Below are positions 26,241 through 38,817 of a stretch of DNA of 64,000 nucleotides, piece by piece (within the stretch, counting starts at the first letter, position 1; each line of letters starts with the position of its first letter). Source of the stretch: Reticulitermes lucifugus (taxonomy: Eukaryota; Arthropoda; Insecta; Blattodea; Rhinotermitidae). The notes beneath the pieces were generated by a model, which was not told the DNA's origin, did not search any database, and saw only the letters and a list, made by a program, of their open reading frames with translations. The DNA lies in contig JAKCWW010000650.1 in assembly GCA_026260175.1 (NCBI GenBank), forward strand, positions 13,568-77,567, given 5' to 3'. Made by a program: the position numbers and the translations under genes.

Positions 26241-27440
26241 AGTGCCTTTGATGATGGCCACCATGGCATGCCTCATAAAGGTGCTGTCTGCAGGTCCAGT
26301 TAAACATTTTACTTACTGTTGCCAAGTCAGGGCTTTATACATAAGGCTCAAAGGGTGATTAATCAGCACATTGACATGAAGATTACTGTTGGGAACCCAT
26401 GAGAAGAAGGTTAGGATGCTGGCTTTGGGGTAGTATTGTAATTAATGACACACCTTGATGTGTCTTATGACTCCTAAATTACCTTGTGGGCTGAACACTT
26501 TTGCAGTTTATACACCACACAGAGGGGCTAACATGGTAGAGGAGAGATTCAATATTCTGGGGAAGAGTAAAGTATTCCAAAGACAGTCTTTGATAGTTTC
26601 ATGTACCGTGCATCACTCAGTTCACGTGGATGTAAAGATATGTAATTTCAACAATTTAGTAACTTGGTGGTTAAACAGAAATAACATCAGAGTAACACCA
26701 TCAACAGTTATGTATTATACTCTGGCACACTGAAAATTCTTACAGTGTAACCACTGATAACTCTTATGCTTAACACACATGAATACCATCCTTGAGGGAT
26801 TTTTAGTATGCCAAGATTTTCATTATCAACTCAACACAAAATATGCAAATTACAGAACAAAATTTAACATTTGCTCTCCATTCATTGACCTTCACTGTTG
26901 TCTTCTATAGGCCAAGTCTCCTTTTAAATTTATATTCAAGCCCTAATGAATGTGACATGCCCTACAGTCATTAATAACAATGCAGTCCTATGAGAGGTCC
27001 CTATTCATTTCTGTATGCAGATTCATATTAATCCTGGTTTCATAGATTATACCGCAGAAGACACACCCATATTCAAATATTTATGATGAAGATCCATCAC
27101 ACTTCGTTTGATCAGGCAGTCCCCTACATTAGACTCTGCACCCTGCCGCCACCTGCACAAGAATAAAATCTTTCAATCCATTTTATATAATATTGCTCTT
27201 TGTAACATATTGTTGGTAAAGTTAAGTCCCCTGTAAGCCTATACTATTAGTACACAATGCTTATATTCCTGTAAAGTAAAACCTCGGCTAAAAGGACTGC
27301 CTAGAGCCAGTAACATATTCTGTGTGGAAAAACCCAGTTTCTTATGTTTTATGATTTTTAACCTGTGTGCAATAACAACAGTTCACACAGAGCAGATAAA
27401 ACGAATGTGAATCCCTCCAAAACCCCATCCTGGAGTCCAC
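26241..27440. other. Intergenic, unassigned
   Basis: No gene is recognised. A possible Tigger-type terminus lies near 27278. The rest is AT-rich non-coding DNA with no repeat I can name. Confidence 0.4.
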
Positions 27441-27659
27441 ATCACAGGAGGTATAGCATCCATAAGGGTGGCAAACAGGGCTCTGATCCACCCAAGCCAA
27501 AGTAATACATATCATGCAGTGGGCTGCATGACAAATGGAGATAGCAATGTAAAAAAAAAAAAATTCCCTTCAGGGCATCAGGCAGCACCCCATTGTATTT
27601 ACGCCTTCCACCTATATGGGGCTGTGCAAGTGGTGACATTCATTTCCACACTATTCACA

Positions 27660-28620
27660 AGATCAAAATGGGTACCAGAAATAAAGAAAATGTTACAAAG
27701 ACAAAATCTTGTAGGCACTCCCCAGTCAGGAGAGACCTACAGGCAGAGTGGTGAGACTACTCAACAGGGAGCTGACAATTCCAGCATACCACCACAGAAT
27801 GCTGACAGAACCAGCAATCCTGCAGCTGTTGGGGGTGTCAACAAAGGACAAGGACTTGCCACAGTGGTTAGGTAAGGATGCCAAACTCTCAGAATACAGA
27901 AATTTGTTGACTTCTTTTGGGCTGGATTCCTTTCTTCTAACAGACATTATACTGAGTCCATCTTATTAAATTACACCACAGCAAGGCAGCAATGATAGTT
28001 CTTTGCCAGAAACTTACTTTTGGTAAGGCAGACATTGTACTACTTAAGAAACCTGAATTTGTGGGGTTCAAATAAGGGACTTAATAAGCTCTGGTGGAAA
28101 AATACTGTATGTTGCACCCTGTGGCAATTCAAGATCCTGCATTTATTTTAGGACTCAAACTTATGCCTTGCTATTGTTGGAGCTCTCTTCAAAGGATGTG
28201 ACAATGGTGAGGATAACATATATAAGATGAGGGAGCCAGAAGGAACTTAATCATTACTTCAGCATACCTTCCGTTACACGGATGAACCATCACCAAACAA
28301 GGATATGAGGGATGTCATCAACTACTGCAGGAGCAGAGGAAAGCAACACGTCATCGGATGTGGCACCAAATGCACACCACATTATATGGGGAAGCACTGG
28401 CACTAATCTGAGGAGAAAGCTTAATGGAAGATATGGTGCATTTGAACCTGAATGTTCTTAATCAAGGTAAAAAGCTTACCTTTGTGATCCACAGTAGGAA
28501 ACAGTTACTGACTTTACTAGGATCCAGTAAAGCAGGTGACCTAGGTGACCCTGGCAAGTAAGAGTACACACTATCATGTAACAGTAAGCACATTAGCAGT
28601 GATCACAAATACAATGCCAG
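27660..28620 (+). mobile_element. R1/Jockey-type LINE fragment, endonuclease domain
   Basis: The clearest part is 28050-28560. In changing frames it reads SSGGKILYVAPCGNSRSCI, KDVTMVRITYIR, ITSAYLP, TDEPSPNKDMRDVINYC, then PNAHHIIWGSTGTNLR, LNVLNQ- and DLTL-like pieces. This is the apurinic-endonuclease domain of R1/Jockey-class LINEs, where the conserved block is GCDANAHH..WGST. Upstream text from 27660 (NRELTIPAYHHRMLTEPAIL) appears to belong to the same element. It has several frame breaks and is truncated. Confidence 0.75.
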
Positions 28621-28624
28621 TTTC

Positions 28625-28693
28625 ACGTTACTATCACCGTGCATCTTCACTAATTAAACAATATTCACACCAACCGATGCACTATTAAAACCA
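28625..28693. mobile_element. Broken end of the foldback (Penelope-like?) family, cut by the gap
   Basis: The stretch tttcacgttactatcaccgt then gcatcttcactaattaa...accaaccgatgcactat aligns with the outer end of the element at 57396-57480 (tttcacactgttatcaccgt, gcatttctaagaattaa...aaccaacaaaatgcactat). The copy runs straight into the assembly gap, where inverted arms would be expected. Confidence 0.7.
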
Positions 28694-28767
28694 NNNNNNN
28701 NNNNNNNNNNNNNNNNNNNNNNNNNNNNNNNNNNNNNNNNNNNNNNNNNNNNNNNNNNNNNNNNNNN
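28694..28767. other. Assembly gap (74 N)
   Basis: A run of N directly after the left end of a foldback-family copy. The gap may reflect a hairpin that did not assemble. Confidence 0.99.
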
Positions 28768-29447
28768 TTTTTGAAAGCCACTAACACTTCAATTACATAA
28801 TTTGAAGGATCGAAGAGCACTTGTGTCTTACTATTGTATAAATTGTCTTGGTTTAAAATTATAACACATTAAAACTTATGTTTTATAAGTTAAAATTGTG
28901 GTTAAAAGTTGTAAAAGGTTGTAAAAGTTTTGATTGTGGAAGTACTGGTGTTTTGAATCGTGGTAAAGCTTGAGCGTATGCTACGTGTGCATTTTATGCA
29001 GTGGTGTGTACTATCGTCGTGCAGTGGAATGTTCTATGATAGCGTGACACGCCATCATAGAACATATTGTGAATATTGTTTAACAATGCCAGTTCTTCCT
29101 TCATACCTCGCACAGCCTTCATGCTACCGCTGTCAGCACATACCATACTTGAACCTGTCCTCAATTACAGGCTCTTCATATACCTCACCATAAGCAGGGC
29201 AATTGTGTTTTTAAATGCAAGATTCTCTCCTTGTTATTAAGTATGACTTTCCCAACACTGATAGCTTTGAAATGACTTTTCTTTGCAATTCCAGAAAATT
29301 ATTTGCTGCTCTTTTCTTTTCTTCATCTGCCACCTTTTTTCTTTCTTTTTTTCTCCCCCCTGCAGCACATTCTTCAGGTGAACTTGACAATATTTCAGAT
29401 TTTCTTGCTGTGTTTCTGTTTTACTGCTCTATCAGCTTTTGGTTACA

Positions 29448-29598
29448 ATGGTGACCGGGTTTCTTTCCCGGGGGGTAAAGGAACTGGGGCGTGGTGTTGA
29501 CGACCCACCCCCATCTAGCGCCGAAGTTAAAGAAAGAGTAGAGTAATACCTCTACTCCCCCTCTGGGCCTTCACGGCCTGTTCTAGGGTGAACTTTTA
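29448..29598 (+). repeat. tRNA-derived SINE, family 1, 5'-truncated
   Basis: It holds the family body and end: acccacccccatctagcgcc, taatacctctactccccctc, gggccttcacggcctgttct and agggtgaactttta. The tRNA-like head is missing. It sits at the edge of the pogo-class fragment on the other strand. Confidence 0.85.
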
Positions 29599-30150
29599 AC
29601 CTTACCAGCTTTTGATAATGGATGAATCTCGACTCCATTTACTATGCTTGTTTGTCCTCCAAAGGCACATTTATCTGGCACAGGGACAGAGCCACCATCA
29701 GCATCTGATTGAGCAGGTGATGATGGGACTAATGCCTGTACACTGACAGGACTAACATGAATGTTCCCTTCCTGCATTGTCAGATTTTAAAGTTCTTCAT
29801 GTCTCTTAGTCACCAGTGACAGTGCAAAGTCTTCATTGCAAAAACTGTCTTAGTTGAATGGGTGAATTCTGATTGACCAGACACCATGCTCAGCTTGCTC
29901 CACTGTGGCTAGTCTGGTAGATGGTGACCAAAATAAACCAACAACATGCATCTGAGTCAGATTTTCCTGGTTTATCAACCATAACTTTATAAGCCTCAGT
30001 TGTATAAGCTGTCTTTAGAGGCCCAAAGAAGGCCTCATCTGATATTAAATTGGGGTTTTTATTTTATAGTACTGTGACACAATAGTTGAGCCTCAAACTC
30101 TTGTTGCTGGAAGCAAAAGTTACTTGCCCATTTGATTCTGGTGGATTTCT
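29583..30150 (-). mobile_element. pogo-class DDE transposase remnant, C-terminal part
   Basis: Minus-strand pieces read LISDEAFFGPLKTAYTTEAY and KVMVDKPGK, then RIHPFN.DSFCNEDFALSLV and TKRHEEL, then a Ser/Pro-rich tail. This order matches the C-terminal region of Jerky/pogo-type transposases widespread in insects (FGPLK..., NHPGK, a GIWPFN-like block, ..DFAPSFVTDRP). Frames shift several times. It lies downstream of NUP43 in the same orientation. Confidence 0.65.
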
Positions 30151-30807
30151 TGCCACTGCACTGCAAGCACCAGCGATTAATTTAAACCATTCTTATATTT
30201 AAATCTGAGGATGTTCCATCACTGCAAATAGTGTGTATGCATGCAGATTTGGAGGACAGCCTCACTAATACAGGGAGAGGAAAAAAGTGTTCATAGCATA
30301 TTTTAAGGTATTACCACAGCATTTGTCTTGATGGACTGAAACAGACATGAAAATCACTACCAGGACACCCAGAGCCCAGTTCAGATTCAGTGCGTGTGAA
30401 TGTCCAGAATATAAATTAAATAAATACAGTACTTGGTTTAAGAGTTTCAACAAGTGATTTAATTTTCCTGTTAAAATGGCACATGTATATTTCCTGATAA
30501 GAATGCCATACAGACAATCCAATAACATATACATTGAGATCTTACATATACCAGTATACAGCATAAAATACATATACCATATTGATTAAATTTTACAAAA
30601 TACATATTACTTCTGTGATTGGTTTTGTTGATGTTCAGTAATAAAGCAGAGCATTCCAGAATGGTTGAAACAGTACCCAGTGTGAAAAGGTGAACAGCTT
30701 TGCAGCACTGGGACTGCAGAAACACCTGCCATTCTAACTGGCTTCCACAGATCTAACAAATAAACACCCTAATCTGCAGTGTCCAATTGTAATACTGAAA
30801 GTACAAC

Positions 30808-33800
30808 TCAGAGCACCACATTCTTGAACACATAGACAGCTTCATTGTCACATCCACATACTACCCTGCTCCTGTTCACATCAAGTGAGTTGATTGGTTT
30901 ATGCAGCTGTGGCATTAGTGTGAACACTTCCAGGTGATGCTTAGCCACGTCACTGTTCAGCCATATGTTCTTATCTCTGGAGAACTCTGAAAGTAATACC
31001 ACCATGTGGAATGATATGGAACTGAACATATAACATGCAAACTAGGGTCTCTGTTATGTACCTGCAGAAGTCCCAAGATGTGCAGAGCGTGACATGGAAC
31101 TAGTATTCCAGTGCCACACCTCCCCACTGGTTGAGCATGTGAACAGGTGTTCAGGGCGGTCTGGGTGGAACTGCAGCTCACTCACTGTAAAACAGAATGT
31201 GATATTCAAAATTCTGCATGAAGGGAGTTTTGAAACTTCTTAACACAAAGTTTATTTTGTTTCTACAGGAGAGAAAGGTATGAATGTAAAAACAGTAAGT
31301 CATGCCAAAATACTGAAACCATACATCAGATCTTCAAAGCAAGACATGATGAACACTTGCCAAAACAACACTGTCACATGGGAGTGGAAAATGAGCTATA
31401 AGCAGGACTAACAAAAGCAGATTAATATCACCTATAATGTGCCTCATGAGGAGGAAACATAAAGAATGGAATGACAGACTCACAAACTTCATCAGTCTGT
31501 TGTACATCACACTACAAAATAAACTGAAGAAAGAAAAAGGTGCTGACAAATTGGCCTCTGATACAGTTCCTAAAAAATTATGAAATATCAACAGAGAGAA
31601 ACATCTGTTGTAGCATAGTACCTGTGTCTGAATGGGCATTGAGAAGCGTGACAGGAAATGTGTTACGGCGCAGGTCCCACACCGTGAGTGAGCCATCCTG
31701 TCCACCTGCAAATACTATGTGACGCTGTGTTGGATGGTGCATCACACAGCTGGTTCCAATCTACAACAGAACCACAGATTCTACACTTTGGACTCCCATT
31801 TAGAGTGTCCTAGGTTCAAGCCCCAATCAGATCTAATGCACACCTTTCTCTATATTGATAAAGCATTCTCCTCTGCCAAAGTGCAGACCTTTAGAATATG
31901 AGACTTTACCATGGATCAAACCCTACATTATACTGCAGGTCGCCTATGCTGGCCATTGTTCTATCACATGCCTCATGAGCACTGCAACCTGATAAATGAA
32001 TTTCTTCACCTAACTAGACCATACACAGAGGCATTTGCAACATCATCACACACTCAGATACAAACATACAAGGAAAGTAGAAAGTTGTGAACAATTTTTA
32101 TTTCAAAAGTGCTGTTGGCAGCATTGAATGTGAAACTTCCCTCATTTGGACCTAATTAGTTTTCACTGTTTTGAGGACTGGTAATATTGTGACACATTTA
32201 TCATGGCTGCTCCAGTGACAAAATGCTCCAAACCAAAACATGATTTGAATTTGTGGTAAGAGGGTGCAAAATCAATTAACTTTACGAAAAATGACAGCTC
32301 AGTAGTTTGGTAACTTTGTGTACCAGAGGAAGGCTTACAATGGCTGGAAAGGTTCAAAGGAGAGCAAACAAGTGTTCATTATACATGTTCTGGGTGGCCA
32401 TCTGTTCTAATATACACTGAGGGTAAGGGACAAGTCAAGACAACCACAAAATCATCACTGATGGAACTGCTCCTGGAATTAACATGTGATGAATCACTGT
32501 GCACAAGTTGCTTATGGCCCAACTGGACAACACTTTATTCTGACAGAATTAGAAAAGTTGTGGACTGCAAGATCAAATTCACTGACAAGCAGGGTGATTA
32601 TACATAAAAATAAGAAATTTTGCAACTACTGTGAGATAATTAAGTTACCTTCTATTTTTTTACATGCATTTGTATATGTAAACTTGCACAGAGCACTCTC
32701 AATGTAAGAATATCAAGAATCATGAGAACAATATGACTGTCTCTTCACCCACAGCCATACGCACCTGTTCACCAGATAGCATGAATGTGAAGGCAGGTTT
32801 ATCAACTGCATTCTTGAGGTCCCACACTTTCATCTGTCCCCGCAGGTTTCCAGTCAACACTTCGTTGTGTTTTAGGAAGCACACACAACGCAAGGAACAA
32901 CTGTCCGCACCCTCTGTGGACAAAATGATGTAACACATCAGAACAAGAGCACAAGAATGAACGTAAAACCCAGGAGCATGAACTCACCAATTCTTCGAAC
33001 AGGCTTCTTCTGTGTTGCTGTGAGAAGTGACAAACAGCCATCCTCACCCACTGACGCAATGTCTTCCTCAAAGCAAGCCAGTCCAGTACAGGGGCTCTTA
33101 CCTCCAAATCTGAAGCACACGCAAACCCTCATGATGAGCACACAGCCTCAGATAGGTTATAAACTCATGCACAGAACTGAAGATTGTATCACAAGTAATC
33201 AAAATTTTAGACTTCACAAAGAAAGGACTGCCATGTCAAAAGACTGCATGGAACTCCAAAATAATTATGAAATATACAACAATGCAAACAGGAAACCAAT
33301 TTGAAACTGATGCCAGAATCGATAAATAAATGGGCCAATACTCTGACTGCTTAATGATAGTGAAAGCTACTTTATACCTGGCAACCAAACCATAAGAAAT
33401 GTTTCCAACTACCATGATGCTGGAATGAATGCAGGAGCTCCCATATCCCTACTCCATGTTACATGCTATAGCCCTCTAGCATACCTGAAGAAGTGAATAT
33501 CATCCCATGAGATCACCTCCTTGATCTCAGCCACATGTGGCTCCCTGCTATCAATCTTGAATAGCTTCACTGATCCCAATGATGATGAAACAACAAACAT
33601 GTTGCTGTTGATAAACTGGAATATACAGGTGCCAAGTTATAAATGCTCCCTATATTAAAGTTTTAAAAATATGATTTCTTATAATTAAATTTAAAATATT
33701 TAGCTTTCCCTGATATTCATTTGGCATCACTGAGTGTACTTGAGCTTAATTGCAATGTGATGTACAGTGAAACAGACCACATACAGGAAACATTCTGTGA

Positions 33801-36800
33801 GGAGCCCCTTAAAGTCTCACAGTAACTGAGTGCAAATGAAGGCACTTAGGGACATATACAGTCTGCCTAGGAATACTAAAAATGATCAGTATGAGTGCAA
33901 TTAAACTCACAGCATATGAAGAAAGTTTAACTGGCTCAAAATTTATCACTGTATAGAAATTAAGATATACTTCATTCAGTGTTTTATCATGTCAAAATAC
34001 TATAGGTACTTTTGACAAGATTTTGCAAATTAAGAGAGCTTTTCTGTGAATTCAAACAGATCAGGGTGGGTCCATTGGGGTGTGCTGCAGCCAGTTAACA
34101 CAGGTTCGGCTGAATGGGTACCCATAATTCCAAAACAAAAGGAAAAGTGCCCTGAAAACAAGCCCAACCCAGACACATGCTACAAAACTTGCATACTGAC
34201 TGGCGGGCTACCATGGCTCAGTGAGGGTTGTGAGTCGCTGCAGAGTTAACTCGATTGACACACCACTTCGTCAATCCCCATCATGATATTGTTTTCCTTT
34301 CCACAATCAGTGAAACCACTCCAGCATTTTTCTGACATGAACACTATTTAGTCAACTTAATATCACAAACATGCATGCTCTGTACATTTTCTATTTCCCA
34401 CAATTTTATTTTTATTTATTAAAAGTCAACATGCACAATTTTACCAGAGACTGCAGTTCAAACCCTGCTGAGGGCTGAACAAGCAAAAAGATGAGACAAG
34501 TGAAAGAGAAAGTTGCCAGACAGGATCCCTTGCTGTACAAGAAATACAGCACCTGAAATTCCACTGTGCCTTTTCCTTTAAAGGAGAACAAATAAGCCGA
34601 CAGTCAGTATATTACATCTTAGTTTTATAGTTTTATTACCAGATGAGTCAGAAACTTGGTACAACAGAGTAGCATTGTTCTTTCAACTAATGAAACCACA
34701 CATTCATGTCATAAATAAGCAGTTTTATTGCCACTCAGATGAAGCAATAGGCAAAAAGACTGCTCAATCCACCATTAATTTTGGAAATCAACATCAGAGG
34801 CCTTAGGAGTATACAGTGCATATAGTCACTCAGCTAAACAGTGTCAGGTCCATCATGGGAGTTTTACAGCTTTGCATCCCATTAACAGGGATGATTGTGC
34901 AGCTCTGAGGGATTTGGGATGTTAATTAGAGTAAGGATTAGTCCAGATTTCAGTTACCAAAATTCTGATACACTGTACCCTTCAGCTACAGGCACAGATG
35001 ACCCTGCCACTGAGAATAATTAGTTCTCTTCATCTATTACAACATTAATTTTCAGTATAACAAGAAATGCAAATATACTCAGTATAAACACATCTTTATT
35101 TTACAGATAAAACCAGCTACATGTTTCGGCTAATGATCGTAGCCATCATCGGGCTGATCATGTTATGTCTCAGGAGAGTTTAAGGATGATTTATTTTGCT
35201 TATGTACATTCCATTATGTCATATGGAATAACATTTTGGGGCAATTCGACTCATAGTAATTTAATTTTCAAAATTCAAAAAAGAATAGTGAGAATTATTA
35301 TGAAGACTAGAAATAAGGACTCCTGTCGTCCATTGTTCAGGCAATTAAACATTCTTCCATTATACTCCCAATATATACTTTCAGTATCAATATTTGTAGT
35401 TGGATATATTCAAATTTAATTCTGCTATACACGGTATCAACACCAGACAAGGTTCTGACTTACATCTACCAACTAATAAATTAGCTAAAGTGCAGAAGGG
35501 TGTATACTACTCAGAGATTAGGATTTTCAATAACTTACCACAAGACATTAAGAACTTGTTAAACGATGTTAATGAATTCAAACAGGCCCTAAAAAAGTTT
35601 CTTCTTGCTGGCTCCTTTTATTCCTTAAGTGAATATTTTGAATGGAAAACAAGGGGTGATCTTAGTTCTTATAAATAGTCCATAAATTTGATCTCAACAA
35701 GTTTTGTTAATTATATTAAAAGTTATACAAACAACCAATTACTCTAGGCTTGTGTTTATAGTTGCCATGATTTCTTTTATTCATTTTAATTTAAAACTAC
35801 TTTATCATTTTATGTATGTATATATTATAATATAGCAGTAACTTCACATGTTTTTGAGAGACTGTTTTCATCACTAATTTATTGTTAATACATGTTAGAT
35901 ACTTTTCATAGTTTTAATTGACGTATGTGTAACATAATACACATTATTTAATATTATACTTTACATGGACAATTTCTATATCTTAAGGTCATTTCCTAAT
36001 TGAATCTATGGACTGTATATATATAAATAAATAAATAAATCACAAAAATATAAAAAGGAAACATTTACAGCTGCATTGGTGGTTAGAGATCTCGAACCTT
36101 ACATAACATACATAACATGTAAAATATGCAGCTTTAGGAATCATAACTTACGAAGTTAATAAAACTGCATTTGTACAATTTATAAAAATTAAATAATTGT
36201 AGATGTATGTTGATTATATAATAATAATAATAACAACAATAACAATAATAATCAGTATTTCCAAATGATTATTGGGGTACTGTAAGCAAAGTCTGTAGAG
36301 ACTGCTGGTATGTATTTCGTTTATACTGTTTCGGTGGTAGTACATCGGAACGTAGTTAAAATTGCTCGGGGAGTTTCAGGGGCTGAAACACCATAAGAAT
36401 GACATGCTCAAGATCATCCAGATGAATTCACATGTAATGAATCTTGTAAATCTATAAAGTGTATATAGAAATGTGCTCAGGATAAGAATACCAAGAAGAA
36501 ATTAATGTTTAAGATATATACTAACCTCCATAAAAGTTTAACTACACGTTTATATATGTAACATACACTCCCTGAGCAATTTTAACTACATTGCAGTGTA
36601 CTACCACTGAAAGAGTATAAACGAAATATACACCAGCCGTCTCTACAAAATTCACTTATGCTACCCCAATTTTAATCATTTGGAAATACTACATTTATTA
36701 TTATTATTATCATCATCATCACCATTATTATTATACTCAATGTACATCTACAATTATTTAATTTTCATAAATTGAACAAATAAACAATTCTATAAACTTA

Positions 36801-38408
36801 ATAAATTACTATTTCTGAAGCTGCATACTGTACATGTTATGTATATTATATAACACTACATTTGTAAGGTTCGAGATCTCTACCCACCAATGCAGCTGTT
36901 GGCATTTCCTTTTTATATTACTGTCATCAGCTTGATGATGGCTAGTGTCATTAGCTGAAACAATGTGGCTGGTTTTATCTTCAAAATAAAGTTGTGTTTA
37001 GACTGAGTATATTTGCATATCTTGTTATATTGTAAACACAATGGGGATGTTCAGCTTCAGATTAATTTTCAAGTAATGAACATAACCAATCACCGAACAT
37101 ACATTCAACATCATGGAGAAGTGTCCATTGTGTATATCAGGATAGTGATGTTAAATAGTGTGCTCTTTCATATGTCACCAAGAATAAACGTACAGATCTG
37201 CTAACACAATAAACAATGTGACTGCTACACAAAGTGGCTGCAGTCACCGCTACAATAGCATTTCGTCTGAGTCCATTACTGCACCTGCTGCATGCTGATG
37301 GTATAGAATGTGTCCAGTGTAAATGCTCTTGGGACCAGTCATCTGCATCAGAGGCAGCAAAATGTTGCACTTGAGTCACTCCATATCAAATCAGCAGAGC
37401 AGTGCGTATGATTACCTTGAATTTCACTGGAATTTTAAAATGCCTACAGAGCCTGATGGGCAAGTTATGTATACAAAGTTTTTACTTGTATGTCAACTTC
37501 TTTCAAAGTTACTTAATTTCAAGGTTTTAAGTGTTCCTTCAACTTTCCTGTGTGCTGATTCACTACAATGTTTATAACTTTGGTCCTCATTGGGCTGCAG
37601 AGCTTAATCTTATGTGCCAACTGAAAGCACTTCAGAAAGACACTAACACTTCAAAAGTTTGTAAAAGAAGCAACATGTATAACTGAACCATCTCCTGATC
37701 CCATTACACACACAAATACAGTGAAGAAGTAATAAGTCCCTTTCCCATCTGGAGAGTAGGCTAATAAAAAATTGACATTTAACGATTCAACATGCAAACC
37801 AGTGTGCCTACTGAAAATATGCGAAACACGCCCCTAGCACCTAGAAGACTTGCAAGTGTGTAAATAAACCTCTGAATTACCTTAAGTTCCGTGACATCGC
37901 CATAATGAGGGTGAGTACCAATGGAACATGGATAGGTATCGGCATCATCATCTTTTGGTGGGTAAAGCCACAGAACAAGTTGATTTGTCTGAAAGGTGAG
38001 AAATTTGAAACCGGACCAAAAATCTGTACGCCTATCGGTAAACCACAAGCCAAGACAAGAATTATCCCACACTTATTACAGACACTTCCACTTTAATTTG
38101 GTTTAGGTCAAGTTCCAAAAAAAAAAATTCAATCAATAAGGCAAAGTAAGTTCTGAATATGCTTAATATGTTATGGTGTTGAAAAGTACTATATGACAAA
38201 AGTCGTGTATACAATAAAAGTACCACATTCAAATAGTTATGTACCATATTCTATCCCGTTGCCTTAAATGTTGCAATAAATATAACTTTCTTACTCCGTT
38301 ATCCCAACTTCCAGTCAGAAAAATATCTGACTCGGTGAGATCCTCTGGTTTCCACCTCACTTTATTAATTTTTTCACCCACGAACGTGCCATGCACTTTA
38401 TCCTCCAT
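30808..38408 (-). CDS. NUP43: Nucleoporin Nup43, WD40 protein of the Nup107-160 complex
   Basis: Nup43 is a peripheral beta-propeller subunit of the Y-shaped nuclear pore scaffold, also found at kinetochores. Eight minus-strand exons join in phase: 38295-38408, 37881-37988, 33485-33615, 32988-33109, 32765-32913, 31622-31760, 31062-31184 and 30808-30986, 1,065 bp or 354 residues plus stop (human about 380). The start reads MEDKVHGTFVGEKINKVRWK, like the human MEEIYAKFVSQKISKTRWRP. Further matches are FLTGSWDN, HHGDV-like HPHYGDVTELK, CTGLACFEEDIASVGEDGC, GNLRGQMKVWDLK, IVFAGGQDGSLTVWDLR, PEHLFTCSTSGEVWHW and the end SLDVNRSRVVCGCDNEAVYV. No defect is seen. Intron 2 holds a 2-kb foldback element. 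It starts head-to-head with RNASEH2C. Confidence 0.96.
34046..34250. other. NUP43 intron, possible retroposon of unknown family
   Basis: A GC-richer block inside intron 2 with a tRNA-like stretch (ctcagtgagggttgtgagtc). I could not pair it with the SINE families elsewhere in the window. Confidence 0.2.
35160..36042 (+). mobile_element. Truncated LINE 3' end nested in foldback element A
   Basis: The frame at 35165 encodes SQESLRMIYFAYVHSIMSYG and FWGNSTHSN, then FKIQKRIVRIIMKTR; after one frame shift near 35410 it continues SAIHGINTRQGSDLHLP, GVYYSEIRIFNNLPQDIKN. This is the C-terminal tail after the reverse transcriptase of a Jockey-like non-LTR element. It ends in a (taaa)n tail at about 36016-36041. 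It interrupts the left arm of element A, which resumes at about 36043. Confidence 0.85.
36216..36252. repeat. (AAT/AAC)n microsatellite
   Basis: Runs of ataataataa and acaacaataa in the left arm of foldback element A. The matching right arm near 36690-36732 has the complementary ttattatta/atcatcatc run, so both arms carry the tract. Confidence 0.85.
36931..36967 (+). ncRNA. Hammerhead-ribozyme-like motif (element A, right arm)
   Basis: The order is TTGATGAT, a GGCT...AGCT hairpin, then GAAAC and aatgt. It matches the hammerhead core CUGANGA-stem II-GAAA except for one extra U after the first block and a changed first base. Stem III would be tiny, as in the small dimer-active forms reported for Penelope-like elements. 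Activity cannot be judged from sequence. Confidence 0.4.
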
Positions 38409-38817
38409 TCTCTTTCTTCTCTTATTTGTCACATAACATGAAAAACGAAAAACATAAAGACACAACGTTACGAACAAGAATTACCGCCGAGTTACCAAGC
38501 TGATTCGATTGTTTATCTGTACAGCTTTGCCAATGCTACAAAAATTAGACTATCCATATGGCGAAATAGTTTCGATCCCATTTTACGGTAATATAATTTA
38601 TATTTGTGTATGACATCGTAAATACCAGCTGTACTTAATTCTATAGAATATTTGTACGTAAAGATGTAATTTATCTTATTATTTACTTTTAATCTGTTTT
38701 CTCCACTACACCCTTTTCACTTCTACAGTTGGCTGTATTACTCACCCCGTATTCCACAATCGAATCTTGATTGCTAGTTCGAAATCGATTGGCGGCAAAT
38801 GTAGTCACGTGGAGAAA
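38409..38817. promoter_or_regulatory. Bidirectional promoter between NUP43 and RNASEH2C
   Basis: The start codons of NUP43 (38408, minus) and RNASEH2C (38818, plus) are about 410 bp apart, so both 5' UTRs and promoters must share this interval. Neither a clear TATA box nor a CpG island is obvious; the segment is AT-rich. Confidence 0.7.

Larger units (their letters stand above)
35044..37071. mobile_element. Foldback element A (Penelope-like?) with hammerhead-like motifs, in NUP43 intron 2
   Basis: The 11-bp sequence attaattttca stands at 35044-35054 and 37061-37071, a target duplication. Inside, the left arm 35055-35159 plus 36046 to about 36385 is the reverse complement of about 36565-37035, with scattered mismatches. 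Each arm holds a hammerhead-like motif: 35118-35153 on the minus strand and 36931-36967 on the plus strand (gatgatggct, loop, agccgaaac in the left copy). The right side alone carries a short tail, about 37036-37060 (acaatggggatgttcag). A LINE fragment (35160-36042) splits the left arm. Confidence 0.8.
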
